Source of the DNA: Paracoccus aminophilus JCM 7686
Lineage (GTDB): Bacteria; Pseudomonadota; Alphaproteobacteria; Rhodobacterales; Rhodobacteraceae
DNA: 64,000 nucleotides
Reading direction: 5' to 3'
Assembly: GCF_000444995.1 (NCBI RefSeq)
Contig: NC_022041.1
Span: 3,475,501-3,539,500 of the forward strand
The translations under genes were made by a program, and so were the position numbers. Shown piece by piece: positions 1 through 7,775 of the stretch. The notes under the pieces are model-generated. The model did not search any database and was not told where the DNA came from. It saw only the letters and a list, made by a program, of their open reading frames with translations. Positions within the stretch are counted from its first letter, which is position 1. Each line of letters begins with the position of its first letter.

Positions 1-1274
1 CCCTTGCGGCGGATCTGATCCTCTTGATAGCGCAGCCCGCCGCTCAGCGTCCATTGCTCGGCCAGCCGCCAATTCGCCTCGGCAAAGATGCCAAGATTGG
101 TCTTGCGGTCATCGAAATTCGAGCGATTGCCGAAACGGCCCGCCAGTTGCAGCTCTTCATCCTGATGGGTGCGGGCGTAATAGATCCCGGCGACAGCGCT
201 GAATTGGTCCTCGGGCAGGCCATAGGTCAGCCGCGTCTCGTTCGAGGCATTGCGCGTATCGACATAGGCGTCGCCGCCATCGACGATCCCGGTGTGACGG
301 GCAACCGCGCTTTTCGAATATTGGCTCTGGCTGGTGATCTTGAAGCCATTCCCCATGTCATAGCCGATATCGAGAATGCCGGTATTGGTGCGCTGATCCC
401 AGCTCGGCATGGTGTTCGAGCGATGCTCAAGCTTGTCGAAAGGCTCGGCCGCCGCCTCATAGGTCGGGCGGTTCGACGCGTTATGCGCATAGGTCAGCTT
501 GACCTCGAGCCCGGTGATTTCCTTGGGCGTCCACAGCAGTTTCAGCCGCGCATTCTTGGACAGGAAATCCTGATCCGTGCCGTTTTGCAGGAAGGCGGGA
601 TGGGTGTATTTGATGAAGGTGTCGCGCGCCGAATAATCCAGCGCCACCCGCGCCGCGAGATCTTCGGCAATCGGCCCCGACCACATCAGCGAGGCGCGGC
701 GCTGGTTGTAGCTGCCCGCCTCGAGCTGATAGCCCGCCTCGGGCGTGAAGCTCGGATCCTTGGTGCGCACCATGATCGCGCCCGCGATTGCATTGGCCCC
801 TTGCGAGGTGGTTTGCGGCCCGCGAAACACCTCGACGCTTTCGACATCCCAAGTCGTGGTGCCGCTGAAAAACGCCTCGTTATAGCTGAGATAATGGCCG
901 TCGAGGTTGATCGTCGCGCGCGGCACGGTGCCGCCGAAAAACGCGGTCGCGCCGTTATGCGGCCCCTGCGCGTCGATGCCGCGAATGATCGGCAGGCTGA
1001 CGTTGTCGGGATAGATCACATTGGCCGTGCCCTGAACGACCTCGGTGATGCTGCCCTTGCCCTGCTTTTCCTGCTCGATCTCGCCCGCACCGATGACGGT
1101 GACCGAGGTCGGCGTCTCCTTGAGATCGCGGGTCAGGTTCTCGCCGGTGATGACGACGGTCTCAAGCGTGATCGTATCGGCATCCTGCGCCAAGGCAGGC
1201 CCGGCCGCCAGAGCGGTGCAAAGGGCCAGAAGACTGACCCCGGTGATCGGCGCAATTTGGTGATGTGATGGCAT
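1..1274 (-). CDS. TonB-dependent siderophore receptor (N-terminal part, cut by window edge)
   Basis: Outer-membrane receptor for a ferric siderophore, powered by TonB. The visible 424 codons start at 1274 with a signal peptide ending near ALAQ (about residue 30), then a TonB-box-like stretch (ETVVITGE), a plug domain (about 40-170) with the pattern PIIRGIDAQGP and VEVFRGPQTTSQG typical of plugs, and the first strands of the beta-barrel. The C-terminal barrel lies beyond base 1. A GGGGA ribosome-binding site precedes the ATG. It is divergent from an IclR gene and close to a full siderophore ABC system, so ferric-siderophore import is the natural role. The ligand cannot be told from sequence. 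Confidence 0.93.
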   Translation of the reverse strand, partial: MPSHHQIAPITGVSLLALCTALAAGPALAQDADTITLETVVITGENLTRDLKETPTSVTVIGAGEIEQEKQGKGSITEVVQGTANVIYPDNVSLPIIRGIDAQGPHNGATAFFGGTVPRATINLDGHYLSYNEAFFSGTTTWDVESVEVFRGPQTTSQGANAIAGAIMVRTKDPSFTPEAGYQLEAGSYNQRRASLMWSGPIAEDLAARVALDYSARDTFIKYTHPAFLQNGTDQDFLSKNARLKLLWTPKEITGLEVKLTYAHNASNRPTYEAAAEPFDKLEHRSNTMPSWDQRTNTGILDIGYDMGNGFKITSQSQYSKSAVARHTGIVDGGDAYVDTRNASNETRLTYGLPEDQFSAVAGIYYARTHQDEELQLAGRFGNRSNFDDRKTNLGIFAEANWRLAEQWTLSGGLRYQEDQIRRK

Positions 1275-1340
1275 GATGTCCCCGGAAGCTTTCTGTCGAG
1301 CGGCGCTGGCTGGGGAGAGTTCCGGGCTGGCGGTTGATCT

Positions 1341-1382
1341 GTCATTCCGAATTGCATGACGCATTCCGCATGTCAACATGAC
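1341..1382. promoter_or_regulatory. Cluster of GTCA/TGAC half-sites between receptor and IclR genes
   Basis: Four GTCA/TGAC half-sites lie at 1341-1344, 1357-1360, 1372-1375 and 1379-1382, in alternating orientation. The first and second form an inverted repeat (GTCAT-N10-ATGAC), and the last two form GTCA-ACA-TGAC. This sits in the divergent promoter region of the TonB receptor and the IclR regulator. An operator for the IclR protein is possible but not shown. Confidence 0.35.
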
Positions 1383-1493
1383 TCGCCATCGCAACACTCG
1401 AGACCACGCTCTGGCTTTTCACGCCGGGCGAGCTATGAAGGACATCCGCCAGGCGCCCACCCTCAGACGGCCGCCCAGATTGAGGAGCCCCAG

Positions 1494-2294
1494 ATGGACG
1501 AATTCGAACTCTTCCCCGATGAGGGCGCCGATGCAGGCGGCGCGCGGCGCTCGAGCACGATCCAGTCGGTCTCGGTTGCGGCGGGTTTTCTCAATATCCT
1601 TGCGCGCGCAGGCACCGATCTGCCGCTGGCCGAGCTGGCGCGGCGCTCCGGCGCGGGCCGCTCGACCGCGCATCGCTATATGCAAAGCCTCGTGAAAGAG
1701 GGGCTGGCACGGCAGGACCCCGAAACCGGCCATTACGATCTGGGTGCGGCGGCGCTGAGCATCGGGCTGAGCGCGCTCAAGCGGATCGAGCCGGTCGAAA
1801 TCGCCGCCCGCGCCATGAAAGAGCTGACGCGCAGCCACCCCATGGGCGGCGGCGTCGCGGTCTGGACCGAACGCGGCCCGGTGCTGGTGCGCTGGTATAA
1901 AAGTCCGTATTTCGCGCTCAATCCGGTCTCGCTCGGCGATATCCTCCCGGTCGACAACAGCGCCTGCGGGTTGGTGTTTCAGGCCTTCCTGCCACAGCCC
2001 GCCATCGACATGGCGCGCGGCTTTCAGCCCGCCGCCTTTCGCGGCAGCATCGCCCAGGCGGCAAGGCTGGACGAGATCCGGCGCGATCACTGGATCGAGC
2101 TGACCAGCCATCTGCTGGCCGGCGTGACCGGGCAGGCCGCGCCGGTTTTTGACGCGCAGGGCGAACTTGCCTGCGTCATCACCACCATCGCCGACTTCAC
2201 CCGCCCGCATGAGCCGGAGGAGCGACGCGCGCTTTATGATATCGCGCTGCGCCTGCGCGCCGAGATCGCGCGACCTGCGGAAAACCCGGCCTAA
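1494..2294 (+). CDS. IclR-family transcriptional regulator
   Basis: Predicted DNA-binding regulator of 266 residues. An N-terminal winged helix-turn-helix (about 20-85) has the IclR pattern STIQSV...AAGFLNIL...LAELARRSGAGRSTAHRYMQSL, followed by the effector-binding domain (about 95-260). I chose the ATG at 1494 because GAGGAG lies six bases upstream; an in-frame ATG at 1356 would add 46 unlike-protein residues. The gene diverges from the TonB receptor and converges on the FecE-type ATPase (9-bp gap). IclR proteins usually bind small carbon metabolites; a role in the neighbouring iron locus is only an inference from position. Confidence 0.88.
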   Translation: MDEFELFPDEGADAGGARRSSTIQSVSVAAGFLNILARAGTDLPLAELARRSGAGRSTAHRYMQSLVKEGLARQDPETGHYDLGAAALSIGLSALKRIEPVEIAARAMKELTRSHPMGGGVAVWTERGPVLVRWYKSPYFALNPVSLGDILPVDNSACGLVFQAFLPQPAIDMARGFQPAAFRGSIAQAARLDEIRRDHWIELTSHLLAGVTGQAAPVFDAQGELACVITTIADFTRPHEPEERRALYDIALRLRAEIARPAENPA

Positions 2295-2303
2295 ACCGAC
2301 CAC

Positions 2304-3128
2304 TTAACCCGCCTGCGCCAGCCCGGCCTGCTGCCCCGCGCGCGTCCGGTCGCGCCCCCGCGGCACGACCATCGGCGTGCCCGCCACCGGATCGGGCAGG
2401 ACCAGCGCCGCAAGGCCGAAGACCTCTTCGACCAGCGCAGGCGTCATCACCGCCTCGGGCGCGCCTTCGGCCAGAATTCGACCCTCTTTCATCGCCACCA
2501 GCCGCGTCGCATAGCGGCAGGCCTGATTGAGATCATGCAGCACCGCGACCACGGTCCGGCCCTCGGCATGAAGATCGGCAAGCAGCTCCATCAGCTCGAT
2601 CTGATGGGCGATGTCGAGAAAAGTGGTCGGCTCGTCGAGCAGCAGGATCGGCGTGTCCTGCGCCAGAACCATCGCGATCCAGACCCGCTGGCGCTGCCCG
2701 CCCGAGAGCTCGGAAACCGGACGCTCGGCGAAATCCGCAACCCCGGTCGCCGCCATGGCGGAGGCAACCGCTGCGGCATCCTCGGGCGACCATTGCCGCA
2801 AAAACCGCTGATGAGGGAAGCGCCCACGCGCCACCAGATCGGCGACGGTGATGCCGTCGGGCGCGGTCGCGCTTTGCGGCAAAAGCCCCAGACGACGCGC
2901 CACCTCACGCGCCGGAAAGGTGTGAATGTCGCACCCATCCAGCACCACGCGCCCCGCGACCGGCGGCAAAAGTCGCGCCAAGGCGCGCAGCAGGGTCGAC
3001 TTGCCGCAGGCATTCGGCCCGACGATCACGGTGAAGCCGCCATCGGCGATCGCCAGACGCAGCCCGCGCGAAATCTCACGCGATTCGTAGCTGAGGGTAA
3101 CGTCTTCGGCGCAAAGTCGGTCGGTCAT
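2304..3128 (-). CDS. Siderophore ABC transporter ATP-binding protein (FecE/FepC type)
   Basis: ATPase of a ferric-siderophore importer, 274 residues. Walker A is GPNACGKST (37-45), the signature is LSGGQRQR, and Walker B is ILLLDEPTTFLDIAHQ, the form usual in FecE/FepC/FhuC proteins. The ATG at 3128 is preceded by GGAG; upstream in-frame ATGs encode no family sequence. It is transcribed away from the flavoprotein, binding-protein and permease genes on the other strand, so the transporter is split into two divergent units around one 130-bp promoter region. Its partners are the two FecCD permeases at 5075-7197. Confidence 0.95.
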   Translation of the reverse strand: MTDRLCAEDVTLSYESREISRGLRLAIADGGFTVIVGPNACGKSTLLRALARLLPPVAGRVVLDGCDIHTFPAREVARRLGLLPQSATAPDGITVADLVARGRFPHQRFLRQWSPEDAAAVASAMAATGVADFAERPVSELSGGQRQRVWIAMVLAQDTPILLLDEPTTFLDIAHQIELMELLADLHAEGRTVVAVLHDLNQACRYATRLVAMKEGRILAEGAPEAVMTPALVEEVFGLAALVLPDPVAGTPMVVPRGRDRTRAGQQAGLAQAG

Positions 3129-3153
3129 GGCGATCTCCGGTATTGGCTCTTTG

Positions 3154-3182
3154 TATTGCATCGCGGGATGTGTTCTGCAATA
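3154..3182. promoter_or_regulatory. Perfect 7-bp inverted repeat in the divergent promoter region
   Basis: TATTGCA at 3154-3160 and TGCAATA at 3176-3182 form a perfect inverted repeat with a 15-bp spacer, so the half-sites are 22 bp (two helical turns) apart. It lies between the divergent ATPase and siderophore-interacting protein genes. It does not match a classical Fur or Irr box. A dimeric regulator site is an inference. Confidence 0.4.
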
Positions 3183-3259
3183 TGGCGTCAGCCACGCACT
3201 ATCCGTGCCAGCCGATCTCATCTCTCGCCCACAGGGCGACGCAAGACAGGAGCGGTGAC

Positions 3260-4123
3260 ATGGCGCAATCCGACACGGAAACCGGCACGACCGGCGGCAA
3301 AGTTCTGAGCGAGAGGGACCATATGGGCGGGCTCGAAAGCGTCACGCTGCGGGTCGAGCGCATCGCGCGCCCCGTGCCCTCGGTCGCCCGCGTCATCGGC
3401 ATTATCGAGACCCAGACCCCCGCGATCTGGGCCGCCGTCAATGTCGCGATCCGCATCGAGCTGGAGCCCGGCTCCGGACCGCGCCCGGTCTCGCGCGTTT
3501 ATACCCTGCGCAGCTTCGACCCCGAAACCCGGCGCACCGAGATCGACTTCGTGCTGCATGACGACGACACGCCCGCGATGCGCTGGCTGAACGCGGCCGG
3601 GCCGGGAACCGAGGTGATGATCACCGGCCCGCGCCCCCATGCGGGCACGTTCCAGCGCCCCGGCCATCCCTCGGCGGTCTTCGCCGATGAAACCGCCGTT
3701 CCGGCTTTGGTCACCATCCTTGCGGCCTGGCCCAAGGACGCGCCGGGGCTGGTCGTGGTCGAGAGCGCCGACCGCGCCGCTTTCGACGAGCTGGTGATCC
3801 CGGCAGGAGTCGAGGCCCGGCTGATCCTGCGCGCCCCGGACGAGCCCGCAGGCGCAAGCGGCCATCTGATCCGCGCGGCAAAAGCGCTCGATCCGGCGCA
3901 AGACTGGACGATCTGGGCAGCGGGCGAGCGCGTCGAAATGCGCGAGATCCGCAGCCATTTCCTCGCCGCCGGGATCGCGCGCGGCCATCTCTTTGTCGAG
4001 GGCTATTGGAAACGCGGCACCAGCAGCACCGACATCGACCGCGCGCGTCTGGCCCATTACGAGGCTCTGGTCGCGGCGGGCAAGGGGCTCGCCGAATTCG
4101 AGGATTCGGAGCTCGCGCTCTGA
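3260..4123 (+). CDS. Siderophore-interacting flavoprotein (ferric-siderophore reductase family)
   Basis: Likely cytoplasmic FAD-containing reductase that frees iron from an imported ferric siderophore (ViuB/YqjH family), 287 residues. The FAD-binding motif RVYTLR is at 79-84, followed by the family pattern EIDFVLHDDDTPAMRW, and the C-terminus carries the family signature EGYWKRG. The ATG at 3260 has AGGAG seven bases upstream; a second in-frame ATG at 3323 is also possible. The gene begins a four-gene plus-strand operon: its stop codon is one base before the start of the binding-protein gene. The context makes siderophore reduction very likely; NAD(P)H use is assumed from the family. Confidence 0.93.
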   Translation: MAQSDTETGTTGGKVLSERDHMGGLESVTLRVERIARPVPSVARVIGIIETQTPAIWAAVNVAIRIELEPGSGPRPVSRVYTLRSFDPETRRTEIDFVLHDDDTPAMRWLNAAGPGTEVMITGPRPHAGTFQRPGHPSAVFADETAVPALVTILAAWPKDAPGLVVVESADRAAFDELVIPAGVEARLILRAPDEPAGASGHLIRAAKALDPAQDWTIWAAGERVEMREIRSHFLAAGIARGHLFVEGYWKRGTSSTDIDRARLAHYEALVAAGKGLAEFEDSELAL

Positions 4124-4124
4124 C

Positions 4125-5078
4125 ATGGCCCGCGCGTTTTCCCTGACCGGCCTTGCGCTTTTTGCCGCGCTTTGTCTTGGCCTGCCCGCGCAGGCCGAGG
4201 AGGGCTGGCCGCGCAGCCTCCCCGATGAGCTCGGCACGGTTGAGCTGGCCGCGCCCCCTCAGCGTATCGTCTCGACCGCGCCCAGCCTGACCGGCATCCT
4301 GCTCGCGATGGAGGTGCCGCTGACCGCCTCGACCGCGACCACGCGCAGCTATCTGACGGATGACAAAGGATTTTTCACGCAATGGGCCGAGGTCGCCGAT
4401 GCGCGCGGCGTCACGGTGCTCTACCCCAATCTGCAATTCGACCTCGAGGCGCTCATTCTGGCCGAGCCGGATCTGGTCGTGGCCTCGACCACCGGCGCGG
4501 ACAGCATCACCGCCTATCTGCCCGCCCTGCGCGAGCAGGATCTGACGGTGATCTCGCTCAATTATGCCAAGCACAGCTGGCAGGATCTGGCGCGCCTTCT
4601 GGGCCGCGCCACCGGCCATGAGGCCGGGGCCGAGGCGGCGATCCGGCGCTTTGGCGATCAGATCTCCGAACTGGCGGCGGGCATGGCCGTGCCGCCGGGC
4701 AAGGTCACCATTGTCGGCTATAATCTCGGCGGCAGCTATTCGATTGGGCGACCGGAAAGCCCCCATGCCCATGTGTTGGAAGGTCTGGGCTTTCGCGTCG
4801 TGGGCCTGCCCGCCGATCGCCGGGCCGAGGTCTCGCGCTCGACCGATTTCGATTTCGTCTCGCATGAGAACCTGCCCGGCGCGATCACCGGCGAGACGGT
4901 TTTCCTGATGAGCGCCGATGACAACGCCGTCACGGCCTTTCTCGCCGATCCGGTTTTGGCCAACCTGCCCGCAGTGCGCGCGGGCCGGGTCTATGCGCTG
5001 GGGCCGTCGTCCTTTCGCATCGATTATTATTCCGGGCTCGAACTCGCCCACCGGGTCGCGCCGCATTTCGCGAAATGA
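4125..5078 (+). CDS. Siderophore ABC transporter periplasmic binding protein (FepB-like)
   Basis: Periplasmic ferric-siderophore binding protein, 317 residues, class III (helical backbone) fold. A clear signal peptide covers about 1-22 (ends PAQAEEG), followed by RIVSTAPSLTGILLAMEVPL, a pattern of FepB-type proteins, and FDLEALILAEPDLVVAS. The ATG at 4125 lies one base after the stop of the flavoprotein gene, and its own stop overlaps the first permease start by four bases (ATGA), so the operon is tightly coupled. It should deliver substrate to the FecCD permeases. Confidence 0.93.
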   Translation: MARAFSLTGLALFAALCLGLPAQAEEGWPRSLPDELGTVELAAPPQRIVSTAPSLTGILLAMEVPLTASTATTRSYLTDDKGFFTQWAEVADARGVTVLYPNLQFDLEALILAEPDLVVASTTGADSITAYLPALREQDLTVISLNYAKHSWQDLARLLGRATGHEAGAEAAIRRFGDQISELAAGMAVPPGKVTIVGYNLGGSYSIGRPESPHAHVLEGLGFRVVGLPADRRAEVSRSTDFDFVSHENLPGAITGETVFLMSADDNAVTAFLADPVLANLPAVRAGRVYALGPSSFRIDYYSGLELAHRVAPHFAK

Positions 5079-6133
5079 CCTCATCCGCCGCCGCCCCCTC
5101 CCCCGGTTCCCGCTCAAGGTCCGGCGCAAATCTCGCGCGGCGGCGGCGGCGCGGCGTCGCCTTGGGGCTTTTCGCGCTGCTGGTGCTGGGCTTTCTCGGC
5201 CTTGCCACCGGCTCGCGTCCGATCCCGCCCGGAACGGCGCTCGCCGCGCTCTTTCACCACGACCCGAGCAATGACCTGCATCTGATCGTCTCGGTTCTGC
5301 GCATCCCGCGCACGCTTCTGGCGATGCTTGTCGGCGCCGCGCTTGGCCTTGCCGGAGCCCTCATGCAGGCCGCGACCCGCAATCCTTTGGCCGAGCCCGG
5401 CCTTCTGGGGATCAGCGCGGGTGCCTCGGTCGCGGTCATTCTGGCCATCGCCGCCTTTCAGCTACATAACATGGCCGGCTACGTCTGGTTCGGGATGCTG
5501 GGCGCGGGGCTGGCCGGAGCGGCGGTCTTTCTGCTCGGGCGCGCGCATCTCTCGGGCACCGATCCGGTGCGGCTGGTGCTGGCGGGGGCCGGGATCTCGG
5601 TGGTTCTGGGCGCGGTGACCGGGCTTGTCATTATGAACGCGCCGCTCTCGGTGCTCGACAATTTCCGCAACTGGGCCGCCGGATCGGTCGAGGGCCGCGA
5701 CATGGGCGCGGTCGCGGTCATGGCCGTGGCGCTTGCCTGCGGCGGCGGGCTCGCGCTCGCGTTGGCGGGGCCGCTCAATGCTTTGGCCTTGGGCCAAGAG
5801 CTTGGCCAGACGCTGGGAGTGCGGCCCGCGCGGATCTGGGCGCTGACCTGTTTGGCGGTGATGGTGCTGGCCGGTCCGGCCACAGCGGCGGCGGGTCCGA
5901 TCGGCTTTATCGGTCTGGTCGCACCCCATCTTGCCCGCATGGCCGGAGGCCCGGATTATCGCTGGATCCTGCCGCTATCCGCGCTGTTTGCCGCGAGCCT
6001 GCTTCTGGGCGCGGATGTGATCGGGCGCGTGCTCGCGCCGCCCTCGGAAATCGCCGCCGGGATCATCGCCACGCTGATCGGCGGGCCGTTCTTTGTCTGG
6101 ACGGTGCGCAAATTCCGGCTGGCGCGGCTATGA
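5075..6133 (+). CDS. FecCD-family siderophore ABC permease (first subunit)
   Basis: Integral inner-membrane permease subunit, 352 residues. A basic cytoplasmic N-terminus is followed by about nine hydrophobic helices. Family landmarks are RIPRTLLAMLVGAALGLAGALMQ-type residues at about 75-95, NPLAEPGLLGISAGAS just after, and GPIGFIGLVAPHLARM in the last third. It overlaps the binding-protein gene and the next permease by four bases each. It should pair with the 6130-7197 product as a FepD/FepG-like heterodimer energised by the ATPase at 2304-3128. Confidence 0.95.
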   Translation: MTSSAAAPSPGSRSRSGANLARRRRRGVALGLFALLVLGFLGLATGSRPIPPGTALAALFHHDPSNDLHLIVSVLRIPRTLLAMLVGAALGLAGALMQAATRNPLAEPGLLGISAGASVAVILAIAAFQLHNMAGYVWFGMLGAGLAGAAVFLLGRAHLSGTDPVRLVLAGAGISVVLGAVTGLVIMNAPLSVLDNFRNWAAGSVEGRDMGAVAVMAVALACGGGLALALAGPLNALALGQELGQTLGVRPARIWALTCLAVMVLAGPATAAAGPIGFIGLVAPHLARMAGGPDYRWILPLSALFAASLLLGADVIGRVLAPPSEIAAGIIATLIGGPFFVWTVRKFRLARL

Positions 6134-7197
6134 GCGCCGCGCCCCTGCGCGTGCTGCGCCTTGGCCCGCTCTCGCTCTTGTGGCGACCGCGCGCGGTGTT
6201 GGTTGGGCTCGCGCTCTGCGGCGCGGTGCTGGTCCTTGCGCTGCTGCTTCTGGGGACCGGCACGCTGAAGCTCTCGCCGCCCGAGGTCATCGCGGCGCTG
6301 ACCGGCCACTCCGAGGACGCGACCGCGCGGCGCATGGTCCAGCGCATCCGCCTGCCCCGATTGCTGACCGGCGCGCTGGTCGGCATGGCGCTTGGCATGG
6401 CGGGGGCGGTCTTTCAGTCGATCTCGCGCAATCCGCTTGGCTCGCCCGATCTGATCGGCTTCACGACCGGGGCCGCGACCGGCGCCATCGTCCAGATCAT
6501 CCTGTTCAACGCGGGCCCGTTCGAGACCGCCTTGGCCGCCGCCTTGTCCGGGATCGTGGTGGCGGCGCTGGTGCTTGCGCTGTCGCGCCGGGGGCGGGGC
6601 CGGGGCCGGGGTGGCGGGCGCGGAGACAGCGGCGGCAGCTATCTGCTGGTCCTCGTCGGCATCGGCATCGGCGCGATCCTGTCGGGGGTGAACTCGGTTC
6701 TGCTGGTCATGGGCGACCTCGATCAGGCCGCCGTGGCGCAGCAATGGCTCTCTGGCTCGCTCAACACCCGCAGCTGGGCCCATGTCTGGCCGCTGGCGCT
6801 GGGATTGGGGCTGATCGCGCCGGTGGTGATCTGGCACGCGCGGCGGCTGTCGGCGCTGGAAATGGGCGATGACATGGCGCGTCAGCTGGGCATCCCGGCC
6901 GAGCGGCTGCGCATGACCATGGTGCTGGCCGCTGTCGGGCTGACCTCGCTGGCGACCGCCGCCGCCGGACCGATCGCCTTCATCGCGCTGGCCGCGCCGC
7001 AACTGGCCCGCCGCCTGACCCGCGCGCCCGAGGTGCCGGTGATCCTCGCCGCGCTGATGGGAGCCGCGCTCTTGATGGCGGCCGATCTTCTGAGCCAGCG
7101 CCTGCCGCTGCGGCTGAACCTGCCGATTGGGTTGATGACCGGCTTTCTCGGCGGGCTTTACCTGATCTTTACCCTGATGCGCGGCAGATCGCGCTAG
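6130..7197 (+). CDS. FecCD-family siderophore ABC permease (second subunit)
   Basis: Second membrane subunit, 355 residues, with the same landmarks: RIRLPRLLTGALVGMALGMAG, NPLGSPDLIGFTTGA and GPIAFIALAAPQLARR. It starts inside the stop codon of the first permease (ATGA). A short run of Arg-Gly pairs (RRGRGRGRGGGRG, about residues 155-167) interrupts the usual sequence. It is encoded by a repetitive GGGGC-rich tract near 6590-6625 and would lie in a loop. This looks like a low-complexity expansion, not a frameshift, since the flanking motifs stay in frame. Confidence 0.94.
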   Translation: MSAAPLRVLRLGPLSLLWRPRAVLVGLALCGAVLVLALLLLGTGTLKLSPPEVIAALTGHSEDATARRMVQRIRLPRLLTGALVGMALGMAGAVFQSISRNPLGSPDLIGFTTGAATGAIVQIILFNAGPFETALAAALSGIVVAALVLALSRRGRGRGRGGGRGDSGGSYLLVLVGIGIGAILSGVNSVLLVMGDLDQAAVAQQWLSGSLNTRSWAHVWPLALGLGLIAPVVIWHARRLSALEMGDDMARQLGIPAERLRMTMVLAAVGLTSLATAAAGPIAFIALAAPQLARRLTRAPEVPVILAALMGAALLMAADLLSQRLPLRLNLPIGLMTGFLGGLYLIFTLMRGRSR

Positions 7198-7775
7198 ATC
7201 CCACACCTGCGCCCAACGGGGCGACCCTCGCAAACCGAAATCGGCGCCAAACATTTGAAATCACGAGTTGGGGGGAGGGCTTCTTGCAAAAACATAGTTT
7301 TTCGATCAACAATCCTGCGAACCGGACGAAGCCCAACCCCGCCCCACGCCAGCACCGAGATCGCGTTGCAACATATATCGCCCAACAGTGAGGTCCGACC
7401 CCTGAGAGCGCCACGGGTTCGGGGCATCTGCCGACCTCTGGACGGCGCGTCGTGAGCTCTCCCGATGACTTGCCGCTTGAGGTATCCGCCGCGCCAATCA
7501 GATCACTTTGGCCCGTCGCCCCCTTGATGAAAAGGACCGCCGCATGACGCTCTTTCCCCGCGCGGGCTTCTGCTTCGATGTGTCGCGATGACGGGCGCGC
7601 CGCTGTCGTCGTTCTGCATGATTTCAGCATGGCGGCGCGCTCTTGCGACCGTGTCGTCGCGCTGATGACTTTCAAGCCGCCGTTGCGTATCCACGACTTG
7701 CCCCTGCATGTCGCTGCGCATGACGGCCCTATATTCGCGCTTCCGCGCTAAGACCCCAAGAAGGACCCTCCCCGC
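7198..7775. other. 578-bp stretch without a recognisable gene
   Basis: Between the last permease and the MsbA-like gene. Open frames here (for example 7169-7675 on the minus strand) show no family sequence, no good ribosome-binding site and mixed codon use. A small palindrome AAAAAC-ATA-GTTTTT is near 7289-7303. The last part should hold the promoter of the gene at 7776. A decayed mobile or coding remnant is possible but cannot be named. Confidence 0.5.

Noticed and set aside
1275..1493. Fur box before the TonB receptor
   Set aside because: No stretch close to the GATAATGATAATCATTATC consensus was found.
7169..7675. 168-residue minus-strand frame in the gap after the siderophore permeases
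   Set aside because: No ribosome-binding site, odd composition and no recognisable motif; reported only as a gene-free stretch.
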